The position numbers and the translations under genes were made by a program. From assembly GCA_000507305.1 (NCBI GenBank), contig DF239961.1:181449-245448 (forward strand): a DNA stretch of 64,000 nt, given 5' to 3'. Below the pieces are notes generated by a model. It did no database searches. It was not told where the DNA came from and saw nothing but the letters and a program-made list of their open reading frames with translations. Shown in pieces: positions 20,530-29,645 of this stretch; the first letter of the stretch is position 1, and every line of letters starts with the position of its first letter. Source of the stretch: Breviolum minutum Mf 1.05b.01 (taxonomy: Eukaryota; Sar; Dinophyceae; Suessiales; Symbiodiniaceae).

Positions 20530-21700
20530 CTAGTGTTGATAGTCCGGCAGCCACTGCTCACGAAAAAGGTACTCACAAGCCTTTTTGGCATCATGGATCC
20601 ACGCCAATAGATGACTCTCGCATTCTACCGGGGATCCATGTTTGTGAGCACAAACAAAATCGGCCACACATTGGGCCAAAGCCAGCGAGAACTCATTAGG
20701 ATATTCCTTGAGCTTGCTGGTGTTGAACGTGCCCTGGTCATCCTTACCGATGGCCGCCTCCACCTTGGGCCGTTCTTTCAGTCGCCACTTGGAGAAGCTC
20801 TTGCCAAGGTGCTTGTCCCGGCAGGTAAGGATGCCAGTGGGTTTCACAGCTGGGGCCCCCCAGTTCACCTGATGGATGCACCACAGTTTGATGCGTGGCA
20901 GACCGCACACCAAATCCATCAGAGGAGTTCTCCAGGAGGAGGCTCTTTCAGGCCTTTTCGGCATCCAGGGATGTTCGCTCATGAAGAGCCCTCCGCATCG
21001 AAGATGGTGCAAACACAACCACAAGCTGGAAAGGTGGAGTTGTGAACCTTGCTGAAGTTGGCGCAGCTCCTTGTTGCTTAGCCCCTGCAGGCCCCAAGGT
21101 CGATCATGGGATCGTAAAGGGCGCGGCCAAACCCGTCCCGTCTTGTCATCTTCCGGGGCCGGTGTATGCCGTGCTTCTGACCACGTCTCACATGGTGCCC
21201 CCACAAGGGTGGCACAGACCAGCCCTTTCTCATAGAGTGGGACCAAGTTCTTCCATGTTTCAGAACCCACTGTCAAGTCACCAAATTGCTTGCTGACAGC
21301 CGTGTCCAGGCTAAGTACCGTGAGCTGGGCATCGATGTGAGCAAAGAGGTGGTGAAGATGGGCGTGAAAATCAGAATCCCTGCGTCGACCCGAAAAGAGG
21401 TGCACCACAATAAAGTGAGGTTTGTCATCCACCGTTTTGAGCCGTGGTGCTGTATCCGGTAACTCAGGGTGTTGTACACACTCTGTTTGACGGAGGCCTC
21501 GTATCCAGACATCCTGTGACGCTAAGTGGCTCTGAATGGGTGCCGACTTCTTTCCCGAATTGCTGGTGGATACCTGATAATTCTTGGGGAGCCTGTGCGG
21601 TTTGGGAGTCACCGCTTGCTCGCTCTGGCTGACCGCATTGTAGTAGCGCCGAACCAAAGCACGATACCGGAGAAGTGGAAACCGGCAAGTACCTCCGCCA
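20530..21700 (-). CDS. LINE ORF part 3: C5-methyltransferase-like domain
   Basis: Open frame of about 376 codons (the longest listed form starts at a TTG, 21657; the same frame is open upstream to about 21700). Residues from 21657: 87-90 LFSG (motif I-like), 114-119 VLSLDT with Asp 118, 154-163 APCETWSEAR with Cys 156 where C5-methyltransferases have the PC of motif IV, 228-230 EHP where motif VI has ENV, and 264-277 a WGAPAVKPTG block. I recall this LFSGRRR/PC.TWS domain as common in dinoflagellate retroelements; whether it methylates DNA is unknown. The true start is a continuation of the RT frame, lost by a frameshift near 21.69 kb. Ends TATCAACACTAG. Confidence 0.7.
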
Positions 21701-23843
21701 AAGCACTGTCAGCGTACCCTTCTGCATAGCCGTCCATCCACTCAGCCATGATGTCAGGTAAAGCGCTTTGCCCCCAGGTTTCCAGGGCCAGGAGGAATCC
21801 ACGAGGTAAAGTCAATGCCCCCTCCGGAGTAACATTGTCCAGCGCTGAAATCCAAGCATCCTGTAATTGGCCCATAGCAACATGAGGGGGAGTGTCCGGA
21901 TCAAAAGACTCAAACCAAGTCCGTGTCTGATGCGTCAGCTCTTCCATAAATGCTGTCTGGAAGTGGTCTTCAGGGTCAACATCAAGTCCAAAAGGCTGCA
22001 GTTCCAGGAGGGCCTGGTCCAGTTGTTGCTTCAAGACCTGTACTTCAATCTGGGCCGCAGAAGGTGGTAGCCAATCTGGGCCTTCAACCGGTAGTGCATC
22101 TCGCCTGTTCCAACCATGATAGCTCTCTGGCAGGACCACTCGTGCAAATTGGTTAGGATCTCCACCTCGACGAACCAACTCTGCAAAACATCGATTGTAG
22201 GCACCACCTCGACCTCCCCGTGGGATGTAAGCAAGATGTTGCTGCAATCGTTGAGATGACCAGAAGTAGCGTTTACACACCGTGCACGTTGCGCCCGTAA
22301 CAAAGGCATGCTCCGGTGCATACTCATGGTGGGCTTTGGCTTTATGTAACTGCAGCCCTTGTCCCGTTGTGAAGACTCTGCCGCAATGGCAGACCTTCCC
22401 ACCCATAGAGATACCTTCGTCATCACGCAAAGGATCTGGTGAGAATTTGAATCCTGTCTTGTCCAGAAGATCGAAGATCTGGCGATGCCAGTGGAAAACT
22501 TGAGCCATGCCTCTTTCTTGTAGGAGGTGTTTGGCATGAGCCTGCCGTACCAGAGTAGACCAGGGTAACGAACCATGCCTCCAATGTACCGTAAGATCCT
22601 CGACACCACTTCCTGCGTTGTCGGGCCATTGGTCTTGAAGTGTGGCTCTCATCCAATCCAGGTCATCCTGCAAGCTACTGAGCCAAGACGTAAGCTTGCA
22701 AGCCTTGTGCTCCAATGAGAGTGCTTCATGGACGAAAGTCGGTCCCCACCGAAAGAGCCGTGAAGCAAGGAGGAGACAGAAGACTAAGGAGTCTGCCAAC
22801 TGTAGCCTGGTCCGAACACGAAGCCTTTTGTTGAGGAAGATACGCCTCTTCATAGAGACAAAAGCTTGTCTCGCCTCGCCGATCCTTTTCCGGATCTCAA
22901 ATTCAGTCCCCAAACTACTGGCGCATTGTACTCCAAGATGCTTGTAGATGGGCACAAAAGAGAGAAATACTGTAGTACCGTCACACAAGGGCACATCGAT
23001 GCCAGGAGCTGCATGTAGTACATGTTGCCGTCGCGCAGCTGGAGCTCCCGGTCCTGCGAGGTTCACCACAGCAGATGTTTTTCCCTTCTGAAAATTGAGG
23101 GTAAGCCCTCGCATAGTAAAGGTCATGTGGGCCGAGTAGACAATGTCCTGTAGATCCTGAAGGAGCGCTGTAGATTCAGGGGCTGCCCAAGGTATCGCAA
23201 TGTCATCTGCCCATGTGACCGGCCAAACAGGCAAACCAAGGTGATCGAGGATATGTTGATACCCCTGTTTGGCTTGTAGAATGGCTTCCAAGTCTTGTTG
23301 CGCTGAGGCGATTAGGAAATGGAATATAATATCAGCGAGGGGAGAGCCTGGGCGTGACCCTCGATTGGTGCGAAGTGCTGGTCCTCCTTCACCAATAGTG
23401 CACCATGTGCTGGTGTGGACGTCTGCAAGAAGACGCTGTAGTCCTGGAGAGACTCCGAAATGCCGAAGGGTTGCTTCACTGCAGAGCCGCTTCACTTCTT
23501 CTTGATTGCCACCACTAGTCGTAACAGCTCGCAGAACTTCAGTGAACCCTTCCGGGTCCGTGATGCCAAAGAGCAGTTCCCTGATCAGGTGATGGAAGGC
23601 ATGTTTGAGGTCGATGTAGAGGACGGCGAAGGACCAATGGCGTTCTTTTGCGATGTTGCAGAAACTGCGAATCGCTAAGCTGCCGAATCCAACTTCCTGA
23701 TGTGGGAGGCCGCCAATGAGGCCAATAGGCTTCATGACCTGCAAGGGTGGTACCAATCGCGATCTGAGCAGAGCATGAAATCTTTTCGCCAGCGTGGGCA
23801 ACAACATATAATGCCACGATAGTTCTCTGCCCGTGCAACACAT
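21609..23843 (-). CDS. LINE ORF part 2: reverse transcriptase and zinc fingers
   Basis: 745-codon frame. RT motifs: A at about 75-85 (LYIDLKHAFH, Asp 78), B at 164-170 (RPGSPLA), C at 209-216 (VTWADDIA, Asp 213 and 214), D near 247-260 (LTLNFQKGKTSAV). Two C2H2-like fingers follow: C485, C487, H500, H505, and C520, C523, H536 (fourth ligand unclear). Such fingers in LINE products usually bind nucleic acid. The frame begins in the middle of the RT: the preceding RT blocks are in the neighbouring frame, split by an apparent two-base insertion (ATATAT-like run at about 23805-23810). Confidence 0.8.
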   Translation of the reverse strand: MCCTGRELSWHYMLLPTLAKRFHALLRSRLVPPLQVMKPIGLIGGLPHQEVGFGSLAIRSFCNIAKERHWSFAVLYIDLKHAFHHLIRELLFGITDPEGFTEVLRAVTTSGGNQEEVKRLCSEATLRHFGVSPGLQRLLADVHTSTWCTIGEGGPALRTNRGSRPGSPLADIIFHFLIASAQQDLEAILQAKQGYQHILDHLGLPVWPVTWADDIAIPWAAPESTALLQDLQDIVYSAHMTFTMRGLTLNFQKGKTSAVVNLAGPGAPAARRQHVLHAAPGIDVPLCDGTTVFLSFVPIYKHLGVQCASSLGTEFEIRKRIGEARQAFVSMKRRIFLNKRLRVRTRLQLADSLVFCLLLASRLFRWGPTFVHEALSLEHKACKLTSWLSSLQDDLDWMRATLQDQWPDNAGSGVEDLTVHWRHGSLPWSTLVRQAHAKHLLQERGMAQVFHWHRQIFDLLDKTGFKFSPDPLRDDEGISMGGKVCHCGRVFTTGQGLQLHKAKAHHEYAPEHAFVTGATCTVCKRYFWSSQRLQQHLAYIPRGGRGGAYNRCFAELVRRGGDPNQFARVVLPESYHGWNRRDALPVEGPDWLPPSAAQIEVQVLKQQLDQALLELQPFGLDVDPEDHFQTAFMEELTHQTRTWFESFDPDTPPHVAMGQLQDAWISALDNVTPEGALTLPRGFLLALETWGQSALPDIMAEWMDGYAEGYADSALAEVLAGFHFSGIVLWFGATTMRSARASKR

Positions 23844-26800
23844 CCTCGCTTGTGTATGGGCACCATTGCCCCCCCCTTCCAGGGGAAGGGCTCTTTCTGC
23901 TGCCAGAACACCTTAAGCAGCAGGTCAAAGACTGGTTGTGCAAGCTCCACAGCATTGTATTTGTAGAGAGCCGATGGGACCGGATCTAGCCCCGTGGCCC
24001 GATTGGGTTGTGTGGCCCTGAGCACATTCTCAATCTCAAACCTGGTTGGCAACTCCTGTAGCGAGGGCTGCAAAACATGCCAGGTATTTTCAGACTGATG
24101 ATCTTTGCAACGGGCGAACTCATCAGCCAGGTCACAACTCTGTCCTGCTTCAAGCGTGGCAAAGTGATGTTCCCACTGGCCTTCCAACTCGACATCTTGA
24201 AGTGGGTTGTCACCTCTTCTTTTTGCCTTGTGCTTGGGGATCGCTGCTTTGAGCAGTTTCCACAAACCTTTAACATCTCTAGTTTGATCACAGGTAGCGG
24301 CTTTCACAGCCAACGACTCATAGAAGCAACGGTCATCAGCCCTGACCGCCGCAGTTGCCCTTCTGGTAATGACATAGAGCTCCCGTTGCAATTGTGCGGC
24401 TTGGCGATCAATCTTCTTACATTCAGCTTCGGAGGTGGAGAGAAGTGCAGTAAGGTCAGTTGATGTAACCGCCGAAGACCAAGTATGGAAGAAGGTAGCC
24501 AGAAGCAATGTAGAACGGGTAGTCTCGGCCACTCTTAGACGCTTCTTGCAATCTCGCTTGTCCAAAACCAGCTGCCATGTAAAATCAGAGAGATGCGTTT
24601 TGATCTTGTGAGTGCGCCTGGATTGCCCACACTCAACCAGATGTTGTTGTAGTGAATATTGAAGGCGCGCTGCATGGCGGTGGACATCGTCTTGCCAAAC
24701 ATCCGAGAGGGTGGTGACAATATGTTGCCGTAGAAGTTGTGGGTCAGCTCTCCAATCGCAGTCCAGGGTACGTAGTAGTTGTCGATAACGGTTGCGTGAG
24801 TCCCAGGTATTCTTGGCAATAACCAATCGGGTGAAGGAGACTTTGGTTAGTCGATGGTCCATGGCTTCATGTCCAAAATCAATGTGATCACAGACCTCTG
24901 CTTCACAAGTCTCAAGAGGCCAGCACCGAGGGATGGCCACATAGTCTCCTCGTTTCCATTTCCTCGACTGGTGATGGTACCACGTTCCAGCTTCACCCTT
25001 CTGGGAATCCTGATAGGTGGAAGGGAGATAGGCATCCCAATCCAGAAGTGTATCATGAAAGTGGCTGCTTTTGGGTTGTTCTTCTTCCGGAAGATAGTCT
25101 CCAACTGCAGCGCTTGTGTGGCTGCCGACATGCGCATTGGCATCTCCGAGGAAGAGAACTGGCCAATCGCTGTAGGTGCCAGGGATCTGAGTTCGCAGGT
25201 CAGTCCACCATTGTGCGATATCTTGTTCAGAATGCCCCATGTGTGGTGCATGGGCTGCGACAAGGATAGCTCGACAAAGGGTATTGATAGAGCGAAGGAG
25301 TAGGAATCTCGGGTTCTTGGCAATGACCGCGATGTCCTTGTCCTTCCAGTAGACCGGCTCTGCTGTACCGTCAGCCAAAAGTAATGTGCCAATCGGCAAC
25401 TGAGTGCTGAAGGCAACTGTAATGCCATAGCATCCATGATCAGTGGCCGAGCTATGCCGGAAGAAATACCACTCATTGTATCGTGGGCCCCGCTTCAGCC
25501 TGGTCTCTTGACAAGCAAGGAGGTGGATTCCTTCTTCATGGCATTGCCTGAAAAATGCATCCTGATTGCTTGCACTTCCAAGTCCACAAGCTGTGTCTTC
25601 GGAAGCCTGTTTGCGAGTCCTCTTGGGTTTGAGTGTGAGGACATTTGCGGTAGCGAGCTGCATACAAACCTTGCCAATTTCTTCTTCAATAGATGGCACA
25701 TGTGGGACAGCTGTAAGACCAGAGTAGGATGAGCTACGTGGACCAGAAAGTGGTAGATGAAGCTGTAGTTCATGCCAGTAAGGTCCAAATGGCGGGTAAA
25801 ACAGTGCCCAAACCCAACTGATTTCAAGTCCAAAGTCCCCAGCAGCAAGAGATGCTAACAGTGGATCATGAGGATGAGTGGGGGATCCACAAGCAGCGGC
25901 TTCAGCTAAAGTGTTAGCAGCTTCGTTGCCAGGGTCACCATTATGGCCTTTGACATGTAGTCCACGGATGGTAGTGTTGAAGGCTGTATCGCAAAGTTGT
26001 ATCATGCACCTTGTAGCATGCGCACAGGTCACATGAGTGTGGGCCGTATACTGTCCAAAAGCTTTCCCTCCCGCAACCATAGAGTCATAGTGGCAGACCA
26101 GGTCCCAGGGAAGCTCAAATCCTCTGTTGTGGGCAATACGGCAAACATCATATAGAAATTTGGTGGCGTACCAAAGTGCAAGATCTTCGGCATGATGCGC
26201 TTCCCTGTGGCTGGGGAGTGTTTGAGAGAAAGAGCCAAGAAATTTCCAAGACCCTGTTTGAAGTCCAAACGCAATGAAGGCAGCGCCAGTGCCTTCTTCC
26301 CGGGCAGATCCATCAGTGTAGATGTGGACTTCCTGTAGAGGTTCGTCGACCTCCCACCAGGGATATCCAAGCCAGTCATAGGAAGTATGGTGCCAGCCAA
26401 AGGGGGCAACAAAATCAAAACTGGTTAGGAGCAGGTGACTGTCAAGTAGCTCCAAGAGGCTAGCGACAGGTCTAAAGTCCAGACCGGCAGAGGGCTGCCT
26501 GTTGGGCGGAGTCTGTTCCAATGCACTCGCGAGGTCAATGGGAATCCGCTCCGGAGGTAGTGGCAATTCGACAGCTCGCGCTAGCTCAATAGGGACTGGT
26601 GGGATGCGATAGGGGCAGTAGAACTCGGAGGTACCACTCACGTCAGCATCCCCACACCAGCGGTCAAAGACATGGGGGGGAGGCCGAAGCGGTGTCACCT
26701 CCGGGCTCACAACCGGTCGATCACCCACTGGTTCCTTTGTTGTTGGCTGTCCCAAAATCAAAGGTCCTGCGGCCAAATTTGTGATGTCCTGTAGGGCTCT

Positions 26801-27331
26801 TCTACCTCCAGGCTTCGGTCGGTTTGAGGGTATAGTCGCTGAAAACCTTTGGATCATCGCGAAACCCTCATCTTCCAAGCTTGGGGTTCCTCTAGGACTT
26901 CTTGATCTTCGTACAGTTGATGCCGGCATGCTACTTGCTGGTTCAGGTGAGCTTGCTCGAGAGTAGTCCGAAGATTCATAGAAATGCTGTCTTCGTTGGA
27001 CCCTTTCATGCCTCTGCAAATCACACCATTGCTCAGTCCTGGAGTCAATCAAAAGAAAAAGAAAGTCGCCATCCTCTAAGGTGCGGAGATGGTCGTCTTC
27101 TTCCCAATTTCTTCCGTTCAGCTGTAAGTAGCATCCAACACCGCTGTCTCTGCAAAAATGTCGAACCCGTAAAAACGTCAGGACATCTTTTCTGCTCATG
27201 GCTTGAGGAATCCATGTTACGTGGATTCTTTCTTTGACGGCTCTTGTTCTCGTGTATTGAAACTGTACCTGAATCACCACCATGACGTCGTCGACGTTGG
27301 CCCTATGCACTGCATCTCCGGCAAGTTCCAC
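23732..27331 (-). CDS. LINE ORF part 1: RNase H, AP endonuclease, start of RT
   Basis: 1199 codons from a GTG; open upstream to a stop at about 27364, so the true start is not here. Residues 15-100: a beta-grasp-like region ending TLEDGDFLFLLI. RNase H at 335-480: YTDGS (D340), E382, D416, then HNGDPGNEAAN, where the usual final Asp is Asn (473). AP endonuclease at 558-830: N563, CQETR (E609), GDANAH (D730, N732), MDHRL (H827). RT fingers begin near 1110 (ATGLDPVPSALYKY). RNase H preceding the endonuclease is unusual for LINEs but, as I recall, usual in this dinoflagellate group. The last ~25 residues are out of frame after the frameshift. Confidence 0.8.
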   Translation of the reverse strand: MELAGDAVHRANVDDVMVVIQVQFQYTRTRAVKERIHVTWIPQAMSRKDVLTFLRVRHFCRDSGVGCYLQLNGRNWEEDDHLRTLEDGDFLFLLIDSRTEQWCDLQRHERVQRRQHFYESSDYSRASSPEPASSMPASTVRRSRSPRGTPSLEDEGFAMIQRFSATIPSNRPKPGGRRALQDITNLAAGPLILGQPTTKEPVGDRPVVSPEVTPLRPPPHVFDRWCGDADVSGTSEFYCPYRIPPVPIELARAVELPLPPERIPIDLASALEQTPPNRQPSAGLDFRPVASLLELLDSHLLLTSFDFVAPFGWHHTSYDWLGYPWWEVDEPLQEVHIYTDGSAREEGTGAAFIAFGLQTGSWKFLGSFSQTLPSHREAHHAEDLALWYATKFLYDVCRIAHNRGFELPWDLVCHYDSMVAGGKAFGQYTAHTHVTCAHATRCMIQLCDTAFNTTIRGLHVKGHNGDPGNEAANTLAEAAACGSPTHPHDPLLASLAAGDFGLEISWVWALFYPPFGPYWHELQLHLPLSGPRSSSYSGLTAVPHVPSIEEEIGKVCMQLATANVLTLKPKRTRKQASEDTACGLGSASNQDAFFRQCHEEGIHLLACQETRLKRGPRYNEWYFFRHSSATDHGCYGITVAFSTQLPIGTLLLADGTAEPVYWKDKDIAVIAKNPRFLLLRSINTLCRAILVAAHAPHMGHSEQDIAQWWTDLRTQIPGTYSDWPVLFLGDANAHVGSHTSAAVGDYLPEEEQPKSSHFHDTLLDWDAYLPSTYQDSQKGEAGTWYHHQSRKWKRGDYVAIPRCWPLETCEAEVCDHIDFGHEAMDHRLTKVSFTRLVIAKNTWDSRNRYRQLLRTLDCDWRADPQLLRQHIVTTLSDVWQDDVHRHAARLQYSLQQHLVECGQSRRTHKIKTHLSDFTWQLVLDKRDCKKRLRVAETTRSTLLLATFFHTWSSAVTSTDLTALLSTSEAECKKIDRQAAQLQRELYVITRRATAAVRADDRCFYESLAVKAATCDQTRDVKGLWKLLKAAIPKHKAKRRGDNPLQDVELEGQWEHHFATLEAGQSCDLADEFARCKDHQSENTWHVLQPSLQELPTRFEIENVLRATQPNRATGLDPVPSALYKYNAVELAQPVFDLLLKVFWQQKEPFPWKGGAMVPIHKRGCVARAENYRGIICCCPRWRKDFMLCSDRDWYHPCRS

Positions 27332-28054
27332 GATGAACGCAACCGTATCACCATCTGCAACCTACTCGTGGAGGTGAACCGACCAATTGCTCACCACTCC
27401 AGACCCATCCTGTTGTCGTTCCAACAGATCTCTGCACAGGGGCTCAGTGCAGAACTTTCATGGCTCCCGCTTCTCAGTGAGGATGTTGTGACCCTCCAGT
27501 CCATCAACCAAGCAAGCCAGCTGGAATGTGCACCTCACAACCTACTTGTACCTCTTGCTGACCGTGCAAGAGGATGGTTGCGATCTGACCAACAACGGCA
27601 TGTTGCGCCTGGTGCTTATATCCCTATATGGTGGGATTTGCGATGGAATGCGGACCCAGATCCTATCCCGCCACCGAATCCAGACCAGCATGCTCATTTC
27701 ACTCCCACAGGTGATGCAGAGGCGGAGGACAATTCATTGATGCAACGACTGGCCTCGACGACTACGTTACAATGTCGTTCTTTACCTCATGATCCTTTGA
27801 TCAGTGACGTCTCTGTGGACCCAGACGAAACAAGTTTCATGCAAAATGGGGTGGAATCTATCACACCATCTGACCGGACGCAAGGCAAATTTGTTGTGCA
27901 CATCTTTGCCCGCAAAACATGGCACAAAGCCTTCGACACGGAGTCTACGGAGGATTTACAGGCTCAAATCGTGGACCAATGGAACTTGCCCACAAGTGGT
28001 GATTTGAGTGTGGTTGCTTTGCACCCAACAACAAAAAGCCAAAAAAAAACATAA
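27332..28054 (+). pseudogene. Inverted 5' piece of the LINE coding region
   Basis: The plus strand stays open for about 240 codons (nominal ATG at 27203 lies in antisense LINE). The reading is protein-like: QRHVAPGAYIPIWWDLRWN, GKFVVHIFARKTWHKAFDTE, GDLSVVALHPTTK, ending at 28054. In related dinoflagellate elements, as I recall them, the block ending in VVALHP lies directly before the beta-grasp region that opens the minus-strand ORF. So this is probably the missing upstream coding sequence, turned round at insertion. An independent divergent gene is the alternative. Confidence 0.55.
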
Positions 28055-28505
28055 GGGCTCGAAGGAAGGATCCTCAACGGGATTATCAACCACGAAATTC
28101 CACAAAATGCAAGCCCTTATTGAAAGATGTTTTGCTGGAGTGACTTGGGCTATTCAATTGCTATTTCAACTTTACTGTAACTATCGAAAAATTCGGGTGT
28201 GTTTGTTAACATCCCCCCTAAATGCTTTCAAACCAAATTGTACCAGACTTCCGGATCAACTTTCCTGAAAGGTTTGGGTAGACTGAAGCATAATGGCTGA
28301 CTCCAAGATCTTAGGGAATCTCTCACACCAATAAGTTGAAAGTACTCTTACTCAGCCAAAGGACCATGAAATAAAAGTTCAAACATGTACAAACTGTTTA
28401 TTTCTTATTGAATATATGATCCCCAAAAGTTTAAAGATTAGCCGTTGGCCAAGTCAGCCAAACAATGTCCGGATCTTGTACAACCAGTTTCGCTGCAGTA
28501 AACAC

Positions 28506-28537
28506 CAAGCTTCCCATCGCTGCTGGCCATCCTTGTC
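28506..28537 (-). CDS. Gene A, domain exon DKDGQQRWEA
   Basis: TCCGGAGAAAG|GAC ... GAAGCTTG|GTGTTT. Ten codons plus two bases. Joins in phase to the exon at 28628-28657 to read YPK|DKDGQQRWE, matching the recalled HPKD.DG.QRWE block of the algal domain. This is the last upstream exon before the LINE. Confidence 0.7.
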
Positions 28538-28627
28538 CTTTCTCCGGAAAAAAACGGGAAAAATGATCCCTTTTCAGTGGACAGTTGTTCACTATTTGGG
28601 GATGGAATTCACAGGAAAAAGTCTGGC

Positions 28628-28657
28628 CTTCGGGTACACAGTGAGGGTCGTGGTCAC
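28628..28657 (-). CDS. Gene A, domain exon VTTTLTVYPK
   Basis: Long pyrimidine tract acceptor (TTCTGTCTCCCTGTTGCAG|GTG), ten codons, then a GC donor CCCGAAG|GCCAGA. Phase 0 at both ends; follows TGDRE| directly. Confidence 0.7.
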
Positions 28658-28797
28658 CTGCAACAGGGAGACAGAAAAAAGGAAGAAGAACCACCACAAA
28701 CCTTGGAATCAAAACCTATCTGGTAAGGTTCAATCCAAAATCAAACGTCAACATTCAACCCACGACTTTCAAGCATTCCTTTTGGATGATTCAGGAC

Positions 28798-28890
28798 TCG
28801 ATGGTAGCTGAACCACCCATCTGAAAAATCAAGTCACAAGTCAAATTGGATCATTTTCAACCGAGTAGGGGTGAAAATAGAAAAAAAACA
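28798..28890 (+). mobile_element. MITE family 1, degraded copy
   Basis: TGAACCACCCATCTGAAAAAT and CAAATTGGATCATTTTC plus GTAGGGGTGAAAATAGAAAA; right terminus lost. Confidence 0.65.
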
Positions 28891-29010
28891 ATCATGTTTC
28901 ATCTTTGGTGAAAGATCAACAATTCTTGCCCTTCGATTCCTGTCGAGTCGAAGGGGCACCATCCCAACTGTGGCCTAAACTCCGCAGAAAAGACTGCCCC
29001 TTTTCGGCAC

Positions 29011-29039
29011 CTCCCGATCACCGGTGACCTCGTATTTGC
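29011..29039 (-). CDS. Gene A, domain exon KYEVTGDRE
   Basis: GGCTCCACGAG|GC ... GATCGGGAG|GTGCCG. Two leading bases complete the Gly codon left open by the exon at 29422-29482, giving PPG-KYEVTGDRE across a GC donor. Confidence 0.7.
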
Positions 29040-29116
29040 CTCGTGGAGCCGGATGCGTTTTTGATGGGTTTTTGTTGATGCCACGCACAGGGAATTGATT
29101 GAAAGAACTTGGAAAA

Positions 29117-29117
<1 letters not shown>

Positions 29118-29177
<60 letters not shown>
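29118..29177. repeat. GAT trinucleotide array
   Basis: About 20 tandem GAT units. The poly-Ser and poly-Asp readings across it are artefacts. Confidence 0.95.
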
Positions 29178-29421
29178 CGGTTCTGGTGGCATCAAAGCAT
29201 CAGCGAATATAGGACGAACATGAATATGATCAGAAAATGGTAATACATAACGAGTCAAACATGCTAGTACTGGAAAGGAGAAGACACCAATGGATGATGA
29301 CAATCGAACAACTCAAGGTTTTGTGTGTGTGTGTGTATCAACCTCCTGCAAAAACCCGTGAAAAGAAACGACCTAAAAATAAAGAATAATTCAAAAAAAA
29401 TGACGTTGGAGACCCAGGTGC

Positions 29422-29482
29422 CAGGTGGTAGTGGGTCTGGTTTCTCCATGATCAGGCCATGTTCTTCCAGCCACCAGTCTGC
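29422..29482 (-). CDS. Gene A, domain exon DWWLEEHGLIMEKP
   Basis: TCCTCACCAG|GCA ... CCACCTG|GCACCT (GC donor). Twenty codons ADWWLEEHGLIMEKPDPLPP plus one base. The most recognisable block of the conserved domain. The GC donor is supported because the next exon restores phase and the expected Gly. Confidence 0.8.
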
Positions 29483-29539
29483 CTGGTGAGGAGTCATCAA
29501 ACGAAGGATAACTTCTAAGCATAATATGGCCTCATAGTA

Positions 29540-29645
29540 ATACCGTTGATGGTTCAGAAATCCGGCTGACCAGTTGATATGGTAAATCTCCCATTATTTA
29601 CAGGGTTTATACATCTTTGGTGGTGCAGGATTTGATGTAGATAAT
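29540..29645 (-). mobile_element. MITE family 2 copy, opposite orientation
   Basis: TACCGTTGATGGTTCAGAAA at the left; the interior AACCCTGTAAATAATGGGA appears inverted; the right end is decayed. Confidence 0.7.

Larger units (their letters stand above)
20447..28072 (-). mobile_element. Non-LTR retrotransposon (LINE), 5'-inverted and frameshifted
   Basis: About 7.6 kb. Sense is minus from about 27.35 kb to about 20.46 kb, carrying in order a beta-grasp-like N-terminal region, RNase H, AP endonuclease, reverse transcriptase, two C2H2-type fingers and a methyltransferase-like domain. The 5' part (27.35-28.05 kb) is inverted. The three minus ORFs use three frames, so at least two frameshifts break it and this copy cannot encode its full product. 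Borders are proposed from GGAAGGATC at 20447-20455 and 28064-28072 (possible target duplication). No poly(A); the 3' end carries a short palindrome (GCCAGTTTGAATTGGC, 20463-20478). It sits in a Gene A intron in the same orientation. Confidence 0.85.

Noticed and set aside
20611..26966. Many plus-strand ORFs of 60-150 codons opposite the LINE
   Set aside because: Shadows of the minus-strand element; no motif and no independent support.
28431..28712. 93-codon minus ORF that seems to start with a signal peptide
   Set aside because: The hydrophobic start is the pyrimidine tract of a splice acceptor read in frame, and the start codon is TTG.
28899..29303. 134-codon minus ORF with a poly-Ser run
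   Set aside because: The middle is the GAT array; only the short KYEVTGDRE piece in another frame is supported as coding.
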